In this document: positions 25,704 to 36,296 of the stretch, piece by piece | Numbering within the stretch: position 1 is the stretch's first letter | Layout: every line of letters starts with the position of its first letter | NCBI RefSeq assembly: GCF_030867095.1 | Contig: NC_081828.1 | Span: forward strand, 205,739,978 to 205,803,977 | Length of the DNA stretch: 64,000 nt | Reading direction: 5' to 3' | Source of the DNA: Alligator mississippiensis | Taxonomy: Eukaryota > Chordata > Crocodylia > Alligatoridae | The notes under the pieces: model-generated | Databases searched by the model: none | What the model was told of the DNA's origin: nothing | Seen by the model: the letters and a program-made list of their open reading frames with translations, nothing else | Position numbers and translations under genes: made by a program

Positions 25704-25800
25704 CCCAATTGCCATGAGTTTTCAAAGATGATGGGCAGTGGTTCTGCAATCACATAGACCAACTCCCCCAGCACCCTCAGGTCCATCCTATCCACCCCTA

Positions 25801-26228
25801 TGACAGGAAAAAATGCGTTCTCATTTAATTCTGAGCATTCCTGTCAATCTTTTAAGTATCTAATCCTTGTTTAAACCTCGGCAAGTTTTTGTCCTTGATC
25901 CCATCTACCTACTCTAGTTTTTTATATTTTGGTCCATCACCCACATAATGGCCCAGCCCTCTGGTGAGACGCAACCAGCAGTGCATGGAGTGAACAGGGC
26001 ATGGCAGCAATGCCATTGCAATAATCTATGAGGTCAAGGTTTAGCACTACATTCTGCTCCACTTGAAGTGTTTTTTCAGGATGCAAAACCTTATATTTTA
26101 AGTCAAATAAACTGACCTGCAGAAACAGAGGCAGGAGGTAATGCGGGTAGTTAGTATATGGTCAAGGTGAAGCCATCTTGGCTACGATTACCATCATCTG
26201 CTAGCCAACTAGGTATGGTAGAATGTAT

Positions 26229-26230
<2 letters not shown>
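25801..26230. other. Unassigned sequence before the microsatellite
   Basis: No gene or definite repeat is visible. Confidence 0.45.

Positions 26231-26268
<38 letters not shown>
26231..26268. repeat. (GT)19 microsatellite
   Basis: Uninterrupted GT dinucleotides for 38 bases. It is likely to be length-polymorphic. Confidence 0.95.
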
Positions 26269-26270
<2 letters not shown>

Positions 26271-26391
26271 GTTACATATGACAAGAATCAGTGACAAGTC
26301 CAAGAAGAAAGACCCCAAAGTACTCATTGTCTTGACAGTCTGTCCTGGGCAAGAGAAGACAGCAAGGGCCCTTCTAGACATTCAGGTAAAA

Positions 26392-26850
26392 GCATGATGG
26401 GATCTAACATGCAATCCATACAATTGTACCTCCTACCATGCCACATATACCTGGCCGGAGAGGTGCTCATGGGATCCATCATCATGCCTTATTGCCAGTG
26501 TAGGGGGTGCCCAGGATTGCAAGCCTGGGCTCCTCCTGTATCAGCTCCCGTTGCACAGATGGGAGACTCATCAGCTGACAGGACTGATCTGCGGCAGCTC
26601 ATGGGATAGTGCCATGGCTGGGAGTCCCCTCAGCTGCAAGACTCCCAGCCGCTGCAGCTCATGGCGCACGTCTGTGCTTGAGAGCCCTGTCAGCTATGCT
26701 GCACATGCAAATTAAAGCTCAGCAGCGACCATTTATGAAGTTAGGACACATTTTCCAGCTCTAACTTTACAGCCGGTTGCACCATTTTATGTCATGATAG
26801 CTCATTTGCACGTGAAGCTGGTATAATTTAATTGTGCAATGAATCCAGTA
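26392..26850. mobile_element. Palindromic MITE relative with GC-rich core
   Basis: Starts 'catgatgggatctaacatgc', then 'acaattgtacctcctaccat', matching the left arm of the hairpin MITE at 42460. The right end is not cleanly paired. The GC-rich core contains a 10-bp perfect stem at 26616-26625 and 26641-26650, and the repeated phrase 'gcagctcatgg'. It is non-coding, and the right boundary is approximate. Confidence 0.45.
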
Positions 26851-27384
26851 ATTGCATATAATGAGTAGAGGGGGCCCAAGTCTCAGGACGCTGCCCAAGC
26901 ATTTTGCCTGTTGCCATAACTTTTGAAGATCCTCCATGAAAATGGAAAGCTATAGTAAAATTCCTCCTGCAGTCCACTGCATTACAGTCACTTTTCCTTT
27001 CTGGGGGTAAAAGACCTGCTTGGGGGGGTTATTTTTTTAAGTTTTTGTTAATTTCCTTTTTTATTTAATAAAGGAGAAGCCCCAGCAAAGGCTCTTTGAG
27101 TAGAAGAGGGTGTCAGTGTTGTGTCATTCTCCTGATGTGCTCTGGATTCAGTTCCATAAGCGCATATGCAAAAATAAAACAAAAACACTAATTTCCCCAT
27201 AGAAATGCTCCCTCTTTGATGATCAAAATAAAAAAAAAGTTGCACATACAAAGAATAAATTTCTCCTGACTCTCATAATACCGGCTTTCTTTTTTTTTAA
27301 TCCAATGCATTTCATTGTACTGTTGTCCTTACATGTGGAAACCACATGAAACAAAAAACTATACTGTTATTTGACCCCAGCAGT
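26851..27384. other. Unassigned sequence
   Basis: No gene or definite repeat. Confidence 0.45.
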
Positions 27385-27460
27385 CTTTCCTGCCCAGAGC
27401 AGAGGGGCTGGACCCGATGATCTGACAAGGTCATATCCAGCCCCAAACGTCTATGAATTT
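27385..27460 (+). mobile_element. CR1 LINE 3' terminus, sense strand
   Basis: 'Agaggggctggacccgatga', 'ccagccccaaacgtctatga' is the terminal CR1 3' UTR in sense orientation, ending in the family's 'tctatga' unit. Only the last 70 or so bases remain. Confidence 0.7.
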
Positions 27461-30040
27461 GCCTAGCATAGACTGTCCTCTGCTCTATAACTTACTGCAG
27501 ATGCTTACTTACATCTTTCTTGTTTTACCATCAGTTTTCCTTGTTTTTGATTGTTACAGTTTTGTGCCATCCACTGTTTTCTACCGCACTCAGATTTTTG
27601 TGCATTTAGGCAGCTATTCTATTCTAAATACAAATGTAACTGTTCTTAAGACCTCCTCATACTTGCTGTGCTAGTGCACTCATTCTTGCCAAGTTAACCT
27701 CTCCTAAGTTTCGTATTTCTAAAGCTGGTCCATCATGAAACACACGGTTTCAAAGGGATGACGGGTTGCCAACTGAACAACAATAAGGTTTTCTTAGAGG
27801 GAGGGGCACAAGGCTGCCAATTCATGGGAAGATCTGCTGACTCCTAAATCATACTACCAGAGTTCAGTGCATTGAATTTGTCAGTATGGTACAGATCCAC
27901 TGTGCACAATAGACACTAATGACTCTATAGATGCTCTTAGGGCTTTTTATGGGAACTCTCAACATGAGACAGTGTTTTATTCTTTTTTGACAAACCAGTC
28001 CTTTAAACTACGCCCCTAACAAGGAAAATGGAATGAGGCAAAGCTAAAATGTTAACGTTTTACTCTCTACACTGAGACTCCTGCTAGTTGAGACAAACTA
28101 TAAAAAGCGACATTATCAAGAAATTTTAAAAACCCAAATGTAATTAAATTTAATATGCAACTATTAAGAACTGTGAAGAAATATTATCCCATAGGTGTTT
28201 AAATACATCTTCATCTATGAAAATGAGACATGCGGAGTTTGGTATATAAGGATACCTGGAAAAATATTCACGGCACAACCCAAATCAACCAAAACTCACT
28301 CAGATTGGGGACTTGTTAGGAAAGAAAATCTCAGAATTGCCCAGGCCTCCTGGTAGTACTTTACAGGCAGCCTATGGAGTAAATGGAGCATGGGGTGATG
28401 TCACTGTAGTCATTTTTCAGTTTAATAAAACATCAGTTTTTTTAGGTCAAATAAGCATCACTTCACTAATGAAGGTGAGAGGCAATGAAGGTGTATGGTC
28501 AAGATGAGGACACCATTGGCTTGGATGGTATAACATCTGTCACAAAATTCTGACTGGCTGGTAGAGGCTTTCTACCTTACACATGGTCTTGAGAGAAGCA
28601 CACAACATGACAAAACATTTCCCTTGAACTCTGCCATCTATCTCAGGTCAGATAACAGCACCATGTGATCACCAGTGTAGAAAATAATGATGGCACCCCT
28701 TTCTCTCCTGCTGTCTTCCTGTGACACTGTAGGGTGGTTGGTTGGTTGGTTTTGAACAACAGCTCCTAAGTTTGATCTCACATACTTTGCAATTGTGGCA
28801 TGTGGGAGAGGCAGGCAGGTTGGTCTTTGCATCAATGTTTATTACACAATTCCCTGCAGTCCTAGGGGACTGGAGTCAATGAACCAGCAAACCCCTTCCA
28901 GGCCTTAGGGCTCCTGTGCAGAGGCTCAGGATTTTGATTCTCTTTGGCCTTGATTTATGGCTATTAAAGAGAGAACTGACTGGTGCTGCTTCCATTCCAT
29001 AGCCAGGCCCAGCGTCATTCGTGATGGGTCTAGCATATTGGCTGGATATAGCCAGATGCATCTTGGAGACCTGTGCTCCAAATCTTCTTCAAGTTTCTGA
29101 CTGGAATATAGATCCTAGAGCAAGTTTCTAAAGGAAGCATTCATTTAAACAGAACCACCTGGTTGTAATTATGAACATAAAGGATAATGTTTCTATAGAT
29201 CACCAGTGTCTCGCACTGACCTACCATATGCAAATAAGCTCTGTCATCTCATTATCTGCCTGCTGTGCTTCTGCATCAAGGCGTGGCTCTTAAAGATACA
29301 TGAACATTTTCAAACATATGTAGTGCTGGCCTCACTTGACTCCCACCGAGCCTAGACTGACTTGCACAGAAGTGGAATTTGGCCAATGCCAAGTGTTTCT
29401 GAAAAATCCTGCCCAGAGATACTGATCTTCATCTTCAAAATGGCAGAGAAGCAAGAAGCAAATCATCACTCAAAAAGACTAAAGGAGCCTTATACTATTG
29501 CCATGAAAGGCGTGCAGTGCTCCTGGAGGCACATTTGTACATTGACACTATGTTCCTCCATGATCCCTTCTGTGAGAAGAAGAACAGTAGAAAAAAATGG
29601 ATGGGATGGGAGGGTGTGAAAGATACAGTAGCAACTTAGGACATGCTCTTTATCACCCACCACTAGGCATCTGCAAGCCCACTTCTTAAAGAACATGGAA
29701 CAGGGAACTGTGGATCCACAAGTCATAAGTAAGCATGCCAGAGGTGGGAAAGAGAAGGTCCTGAGGGCATGCTCCTCATGGGCTCTCTTGGATGGATACT
29801 CATGCAAGGAACAGAATTCATTCTCTTAAAAAATCATTATGCCATTCTCCTTCCCTACCTCAATGCTCTGTTGATTTGGAAGGAGTTAATCATCATCCCA
29901 GAACGATTAGCACTGTTCAGAAAACTCTGCAGTTTCCTCTCCATGCTGGCCGTAACCCTGCCTTCCTGAAGAAAGTACTTTTCCAAGGAAGCTATCCATG
30001 AGCTGAAGCATGAACGCATGATGCGTACTCCTGGAGGCTG
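27461..30040. other. Unassigned sequence
   Basis: No gene is supported. A (ggtt)4 run lies at about 28736-28752. Frames up to 105 codons (29490-29807) have no recognised domain. Confidence 0.4.
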
Positions 30041-30044
30041 GGGA

Positions 30045-30275
30045 GGCACAGTGACCGCCCACAGGTGGTGGCAGCAGGAGGGGCATGACGGTGGCAAGTG
30101 GTGAGCTCCCGCAGGCAGCCATGGCAGCAGGGGGGAGAAAGGGGGTGGTGAGCACCAACCGGCAGTCGGCTACCATCCACAGACGGTGACCACCTGCAGA
30201 TGCTGCTGGTGGTCTTAGCAGTGAATAGGGGTGGAAGTGGTGAGTGGTGACTGCCTGCAGGTGCTGCTGGTAGCA
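30045..30275. repeat. GC-rich minisatellite-like block
   Basis: About five imperfect copies of a unit of the type 'gtggtga[c/g]..cc[c/t]gcagg[t/c]g[c/g]t' occur near 30052, 30099, 30147, 30187 and 30238, spaced about 40-50 bases. The phrase 'tgcaggtgctgctggtagca' is the best copy. The repetition produces overlapping minus-strand frames (29907-30330) that are not genes. Confidence 0.55.
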
Positions 30276-30340
30276 TCAGTGGCACTTCTCTCAGGGGGTG
30301 CAGCGCCAATAGCAGGGGGTGCACATGCACCCCCTACATG

Positions 30341-31060
30341 TCACCAATGAGCTGAAGCTCCTAAAACTCATTGCATTTCCAGACTATCCATTCCCATCCT
30401 GTGGACAATATGGTCCCTAAAGTCAGTTTACTTGACAGGATTGCTTGGCACCACCAGTGACCCCAGTCAAACATTTCATATGTCAGTCTTTCTTCAGCAA
30501 ATGAGTTTTCTGCCAATACACTCGAAATTGATAGGGGATTTAAGAACAAGTTGATGATCTGCCAAGTGTTCCTATAAATACATTTCATTTTTCCTTTCTG
30601 GTTCTGTAAGTCTGGAAATTTCCCTCTGTAATAATTTAGCTTAAATGGAGCTGACTAGAAACATGGTCTAGGGGTGTTATGTAAGGGTATAAACAGATAT
30701 AACAACTGAATTGATATCCAAAGATACTGATATAAACTATTAAAGTGCAACTGTTATGTCTGCACAGTTTTGTAGTGATACAAGCGGAGGAAAACTTTCA
30801 ACTTTAACCCCGTTTCCTCCAGGGTTAACAGTTGGGTGTAAAAGTTACAATATAACAACTGATGTGAGCTCCAGTGAGGCAGCTCCACACCCCTTTTTAA
30901 AATAGTTAAGAGGAATGTAGGCCCATATCCTATGATGCCAAAGTCACAGGAAGAAGGCATATTTCCATGAAAATGAAAGAAATTTCTTAGACATGTATGG
31001 GTTCATGACTGTGCAACTACCAGTGTTGCCAAATATAAGCAAACAGTATGGAGGGGAAAC
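30341..31060. other. Unassigned sequence
   Basis: The word 'atataacaactga' appears at about 30699 and 'atataacaactgatg' at about 30850. No gene is seen. Confidence 0.4.
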
Positions 31061-31284
31061 TACCATACTTACTTGAATACAAGATGATGCTGATTATAAG
31101 ATGACCCCCCACCCCACTCGCCCCCCCCAGCAATAGTTAGATTCTCTATATGGAAAATTAATAAATATCATATAATTTTCCAGGTATGGGATCTAATTAT
31201 TAGATGTCTGTCTTGAATTTCTCCTCCTCCCATTGCTACAGCAGGGAAAGTAAATTGGGGGGTGGGGGGTCTGGTAGCCCCTTT

Positions 31285-32101
31285 GCTCTTTCTCCAGATC
31301 AAGGCCCCCATGGTGAGGGAGAGAGTGGGGCTGGGGATGAGCCAGGGGCAGGTGCTGCCCAGCCAGGACGGGGCACAGGATGGAGCCACGAGCAGTTCAT
31401 CTGGGAGGCATAGGGATGGGGGGCAGCTCCTGCAACTGCGTGCACCCTGGGAGGGCATGGGGGACATACCTCCCCTGATCTGCATGCGGGGTGAGTGGTG
31501 CCGGCCTCTTCCCGACATGGGGGCTGGGCTGCACTCAGGGTGGGCCGTGGCGGTGCTGGGAGGGGGGCTACAGCAAATTTAGGGATGGCTGAAACCCGCC
31601 CCCGTAACCCCTTCCCAGCACTGCTGCCACCCACCACAAGTGTGGCCTGGTCCAGCCCCACACCAGGAAGAAACTGACACTGCCCCCAGCCACAGCTCAC
31701 AGCAGCAGCTCGCCCTCACCCTGCACACAGATCCAGGGGCACATGCCCCGCCCCCATTTCCTCCCGGGTTGCATGCAGCAGCAGGAGCCCCCCCCTTCCC
31801 CCTTCCTCCCCGCAACCCCCAGATGAGCCATTCGTGGCTCCATCCCTTACCCCACGCCAACTGGACAGCACCTGCCCCACCCCGCTCCCTTCCTCCCCAT
31901 GAGGACCTTGATCTGTCCTCCCCATGCCCCTTCCCTCACAACAGACTAACCAGCCAGACCTGGCTACATTCCACGCTGCAGGGCTGCACTTCTGGCCGCC
32001 TGTGTGCTGTGCTGCAGCTGCACATGCACGCAGCAGTTATCGGCCATATCAGCCAAAAAAAAGCTGATTGCCAATACCATCAATTTTCTGGTGCACCTCT
32101 A
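31285..32101. mobile_element. GC-rich foldback unit, copy 1
   Basis: The arm at about 31285-31570 is a diverged reverse complement of about 31605-31930. For example, 'ctccagatcaaggcccccat' pairs with 'atgaggaccttgatctg', and 'gatggagccacgagcag' pairs with 'gccattcgtggctccatc'. The following tail 'gcagttatcggccatatcag' through 'ggtgcacctctac' resembles the end of a hAT-type non-autonomous element. The part from about 31515 to 32101 is homologous to 34550-35180. Many open frames here (up to 170 codons) reflect high GC only. Confidence 0.6.
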
Positions 32102-33360
32102 CATTTTACCCTTTTTGAAACTGCTGCAAGGTTTAGCACAAGTATTCCATAAACATACTTTTAACTAACACTTTAGTACCTAATTAGAGAGAATATCACA
32201 TTAGACATGATATTTATTGATCCAAAGCCAAAAGACTCATGATTTACCATATAGTTCATTGGGCTGGCTCCCAGAGTCAATAACATTTCAAGCCATAGTG
32301 ACCCCATGGCTCAGCAGCTCAGCACTGCTCAGTATGTGTGTATACTCCAGATACCTCCTCCCTACCCCCACAAAGGCTAATTACCTTCCATTCATGACTG
32401 GAACTGGGTGTTCTTGTCATGAGTCCTGGGATCCTCCAAAATTTTATATGCAGATGAGGCATAAGGCAACGTGGCCCAGCTTCACCTCATGGAGAGTGGG
32501 GCCATACTGATCATATGTGACAGGTTGAGATCTGTGTGAACTGGGGGATCTGTATGAACTGTTTGGGGCCCTGTTTGGTGATGTTTGCCAAACATTTAAG
32601 GCTGGTGAACAAGCAGGAGTAATTGGAAATGGGAAAGAAAGGCTGTGGGAGTGAAGAGGAAGTTGAAATGTATGCAGTGTAGTGGCTCGCGCAATGACTT
32701 GAAAAGGGGTCGGTGAGGAGGGGGACCGTATTCAATAGTCATTACCATGTCTCACTCAGATGGACTGCACTGATCTTATTCCCAGCCTTTTGGCTCAAAT
32801 CAAGTGTAGTCTGCCGGTGGCAGGGGAAATACTATGAGGGGATTTTCCCATGGGGATCAAATCACCTTGGACAGCACTAAGTAGTGAAGGGTGGAGACCT
32901 GTCTAATGCACAGAAGAAAGGCCTCTCTACAAGAGTCTATCATAGCCTCCCAATGGGAGGATCTTGGCTTTGCGCCTATTTTGTGAAGATGAGAAATTTC
33001 TCCCTAGCTTGCTGCTTTGGCCTACTGGCTAAGGGCAATTGAGACTCAGGGGCATCTGAATTCCAAGGCCTCCAGGTTTGGCACCTGCACGTAGGATGCC
33101 TGCCATGGATTTGGGAGCATCTCAAAGCCCAAGGCTGAAAAGTCTGGGAAGGAAGATACTTGGAGCTAGTAGAGCCACACAGTAGATTTGAATGATTGAG
33201 GTCTGCTCAGTTGATAGAATTTGGAACAGGTTTGGCTCATTTGACCTGACACAGAATTTAAACTAAAAAAAAAATGTGGTAGGTTCCCATCAGCATATCA
33301 AATGTAGCATTTCTAGCAACAAGGAGAGGTGTCAGAGATGGCTTTGGCCCTCTCAGAGCC

Positions 33361-33580
33361 AGCCTGGTATTGCAGTACCTCTAGGCCTGGTGCCAGTTCC
33401 CTGAGGAGGGAACACCTGGCCATTTTTTTAAAGGGCCAATGGGGTTTTAAGCATTTTTGGCACCAGGGGAGGAGGTTGGAGCTTGTTCCAGACTCTCCAC
33501 ATGTCAGCCTGGTTTTGCAGTATCTCCAGGCCCAGTGCTTGTTCCCACCTGGGAGAAAACTACCTGTTATTTTTAAAGGG
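33361..33580. repeat. Diverged direct repeat, 145-bp offset
   Basis: A 75-bp passage at 33361-33435 (starting agcctggtattgcagtacct, ending tttttttaaaggg) recurs at 33506-33580 (agcctggttttgcagtatct, ending tatttttaaaggg). It is an old internal duplication in the TIR element. Confidence 0.7.
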
Positions 33581-34087
33581 TCACAAAAAAGAAAAAGTTC
33601 CTTTCAGTATGTTTGCCCTAAATGGGCCATATACTTTATTATCATGCTCAGTGTGGGCTACATTTAATCAACTTTAAAGTTGGTTTCCATTACTGAACAC
33701 ATTCTGCTTTTAACAGCAGTTCAAAGATGGGTAATATTTAATGCATTTCCTTTATGCGAATGTAAGATGAGGGGCATTTTCACCCTGTTGGTTGGAGGAT
33801 AAAACCTCATCTTATATTCAAGTAAATATGGTATTTCACATTTCCAGAGACATTGAAGTAGCAGGGTGATGGTACATATAGCTTGTTTATAACTACCATG
33901 CCACAGTTCAGGTATAGCTTAGATGGCAAAGGTTTAAAAAACCCAGCAGGAACATATAAGGAGAAGACCTCAATATTACATTTTGTCTGTCAGCTGTATC
34001 ATTTAGGGACATTTGCCCTAAGTGATATATATACATTCCCATCACAGTGTGCATAGTGTCCTGAGAAAAGAATCCTAAATCTCGAGT

Positions 34088-34445
34088 TTATAGATTCATA
34101 GATGTTAGGGTCAGAAGGGACCTCAATAGATCATCGAGTCCGACCCCCTGCATAGGCAGGAAAGAGTGCTGGGTCTAGATGACCCCAGCTAGATATATAT
34201 CCAACCTCATCTTGAAGACCCCCAGGGTAGGGGAGAGCACCACCTCCCTTGGGAGCCCGTTCCAGACCTTGGCCACTCGAACTGTGAAGAAGTTCTTCCT
34301 AATGTCCAGTCTAAATCTGCTCTCTGCCAGCTTATGGCCATTATTTCTTATGTCCAGTCTAAATCGGCCTTCCAGAAGTTTGTGGCTGTTAGACTTTGTT
34401 ATCCCTTGGGGAGCCCTGGTAAACAATTGTTCTCCCAGATCTTGG
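34088..34445 (-). mobile_element. CR1 LINE 3' fragment, younger subfamily
   Basis: 'Tagattcatagatgttaggg' starts a reverse-oriented 3' end, followed by 'gaccccctgcataggcagga'. The subfamily is that of 56889-59085. The minus frame 34175-34426 encodes the C-terminus: [20 protein letters not shown] then [21 protein letters not shown] 48-bp in-frame tandem repeat (34296-34391) doubles the segment around RFRLDIR. It is truncated and followed directly by a GC-rich repeat. Confidence 0.93.
34296..34391 (-). repeat. 48-bp in-frame duplication in CR1 C-terminus
   Basis: Units 34296-34343 and 34344-34391 are the same length and differ at about 13 positions by hand count. On the minus strand they give [16 protein letters not shown] and [16 protein letters not shown]. 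The two units differ more than expected for a duplication made after insertion. Confidence 0.8.
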
Positions 34446-34499
34446 TGTACTCCCTTGGTACATCCTGCTTATAAGCACCTACTCTGGACTCACTCAAAA

Positions 34500-35185
34500 G
34501 TCATTTGGATGCAGGGCAGGGCAGAGCAGGCTGCCACCAAGGGCTTAGGCCAGGGTTGTGGGAAGGCTCTTTCTGGCGGGGGTTGGCCCGGGCAGTGGTG
34601 GTACTGGGAGGTGGACACTGGGAGGTGGGCTATGGGAGGGACTGCAGCCACCCCAATATTTGCCATAGCCTCCCCCCCCCAAGTCCCCTTCCCAGCACCA
34701 CCACTGCCTGCCCCAAGCACAGCATGGCCCAGCCACCTGCCAGGAAGAGGCCCACACAGCCCTGGCCCCAGCCCGCCCCACCCCACACAGATCCATGGGC
34801 ACATGCCCCCCTCATGCCCTCCCAAGGTGTGTGCAGTGCTGGGAGTCACCCCCCCCCATGCCCCCAGCTAAGCCATGGCTCTCTCCCACGCTCCTCCCCG
34901 GCAGCCCCACTCCTCCTCTCACTGCAGGAGTCTTGATCTGACCCCCCACAGCCCTTCCCTTCTCCCTCCCCTTCCACCACAACAGACTTACCAGCTGCAT
35001 GCAGCTCTCCAAGCTGCTGGGCTATGCTCCTCAACACCTATGTGCTGCACTGCGGCTGTGTGCATGCACAGGGCATTTATTGGCCAAATTATCGGCCACA
35101 TCAGGCTGATTTCCAATACAGTCACTTTTCTTTATATCATTGCCAATCTGATATTGGACTGATGTATCCATGTACCTCTAGTTTA
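34500..35185. mobile_element. GC-rich hAT-like unit, copy 2
   Basis: Homologous to 31515-32101. Shared passages include 'gatccatgggcacatgcccc', 'accacaacagacttaccagc', 'gtgctgcactgcggctgtgt' and 'aattatcggccacatcaggc'. It ends near 'catgtacctctag'. The left foldback arm is mostly missing. A 230-codon plus frame (34179-34871) starts inside the neighbouring CR1 and is not a gene. Confidence 0.6.
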
Positions 35186-35911
35186 AACTAGTTTCCGATT
35201 ACTTAAAACAGTTTATGTGTAACTTCTTTCCCTAGCCCAGGGTCCTGCTCCAGTTATTGGCCTTTACCTTAATCAGTGGTACGTACCCATGTCAGGGGCC
35301 CTCAGGATTCCCACTGGGGAAAGGGCACTTCTCGTGAAAGAAAGGCTTTCAATATTGGGCTATTAAGCTCTGATTCTGCTAACCCTCACTACCATTCACA
35401 ATGCTCGGCACCAAGACTAATCCCACGGAAGTCAAGAGGATTACCATCAATAGAAATTTCTACCTTCAGAGTGTTTTCAGGATCAAGGGATTAGGGCTTT
35501 GTCCAGCTAATACTGACACACATGTAGAGCCAAGGCCAGTATAATGTCCATGTCCATAATTAAGCATGGGTGTGTGCAGCACTGAGACCCAAGTTTGCAT
35601 GAAGCAGAATGGGAAACATGGGAGAGCAGGAAAGGAAAGAGTTTCACCAGCCTCCACTTTACTATGGAAAATGTCGCACCACATCTGTCCCCCACTCACC
35701 TGCCCAGAGCTCCTCAATACAGGCTCTGTTTTCAGAGACCAAGCCCAGAAAAGGTAAATAGTTATTTCATCAATGCAATTCAGTATAATATAAAATGTAT
35801 TAAAAAAAATCAACACCATTACAATGCACAAGCTAATGAAGTTTTCTTTAGTTTCTTTCTCAAACTCAATACAAGCTTGGATTGCAGTCAAAGAGGGTCA
35901 TTTTTGCTCAC
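35186..35911. other. Unassigned sequence
   Basis: The 141-codon minus frame (35466-35891) and 119-codon plus frame (35595-35954) show no recognised domain, and the plus frame runs into the LTR. Confidence 0.4.
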
Positions 35912-35916
35912 AATAC

Positions 35917-36073
35917 TGTGTTGTTCTCAAATGACCCAGGAGCTAAGCTTATAGAACGATAAAGCTCATTTATTCAGAAAGCATTATCTTGCCTACTGCT
36001 CTGCTGTTCCCTCCCACAATCCTGGGACAAAATGTAACAACTTATACATAACACTCTTAAATGTATTCGCACA
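35917..36073 (-). repeat. 3' LTR of Gypsy element
   Basis: 157 bases, from 'tgtgttgttctcaaatgacc' to 'cgcaca' on the plus strand. It is about 84% identical to the other LTR by hand comparison. On the minus strand it starts TGTGCG and ends AACACA. Confidence 0.92.
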
Positions 36074-36085
36074 TCTTCCCCCTTT
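36074..36085 (-). promoter_or_regulatory. Polypurine tract
   Basis: On the minus strand 'aaagggggaaga' lies directly before the 3' LTR. This is the expected site of plus-strand DNA priming during reverse transcription. Confidence 0.8.
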
Positions 36086-36296
36086 ACATGTAATACTAAC
36101 ATTGGAAATTTAGTTCAACCCATAGTTAAAGCACATTTTAACAGATCTCTATTAGTCTTTGTGTTGGCTTTTTATCTTTAAGTGATCTTCTCAGTTTCTC
36201 TACAGTCTCAGTCATTACTGGTTCAGTTCCTATTTGGTTTCTTTGTTCAGATGTCTCTACTTCTGTGTCATTTTCAAATTTCTCTGTCATTTCTTG

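Larger units (their letters stand above)
23930..25800 (-). mobile_element. CR1 LINE, 5'-truncated, with 372-bp insert
   Basis: Reverse-oriented CR1 starting at 'cacagaaaattagggttgga' and ending near 'ccctcaggtccatcctatcc'. Minus-strand frames show RT remnants: 24983-25201 has KVIRSSQHGFTKGKSCLTNM, and 24497-24781 has WADDTKLGGGVDILEGRARI and KDKCQVLHLGWNNPMH. A 19-bp tandem duplication (24746-24780) falls exactly on the ADDTKLG segment and shifts the frame. A foreign 372-bp block with a 16-bp target duplication interrupts it at 25332-25703, after which CR1 sequence resumes. The copy is inactive and of the same subfamily as 14238-15845. Confidence 0.93.
31063..33831. mobile_element. 2.77-kb TIR element with TA target duplication
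   Basis: The left end 'ccatacttacttgaatacaa' and the right end (reverse complement 'ccatatttacttgaatataa') differ at only two of the first 20 bases. TA flanks both sides (31061-31062 and 33832-33833), as for Tc1/mariner-type or similar DNA transposons. No transposase frame is present. The interior holds a GC-rich foldback (31285-31930), its tail up to about 32101, and a diverged direct repeat (33361-33435 and 33506-33580). It is either one non-autonomous element that captured other repeats or a nest of insertions. Confidence 0.6.

Noticed and set aside
31640..32152. 170-codon plus-strand frame
   Set aside because: It falls in the GC-rich foldback, and its proline/serine-rich translation has no recognised domain.
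34179..34871. 230-codon plus-strand frame
   Set aside because: It starts in antisense CR1 sequence and continues into a GC-rich repeat. It is a composition artefact.
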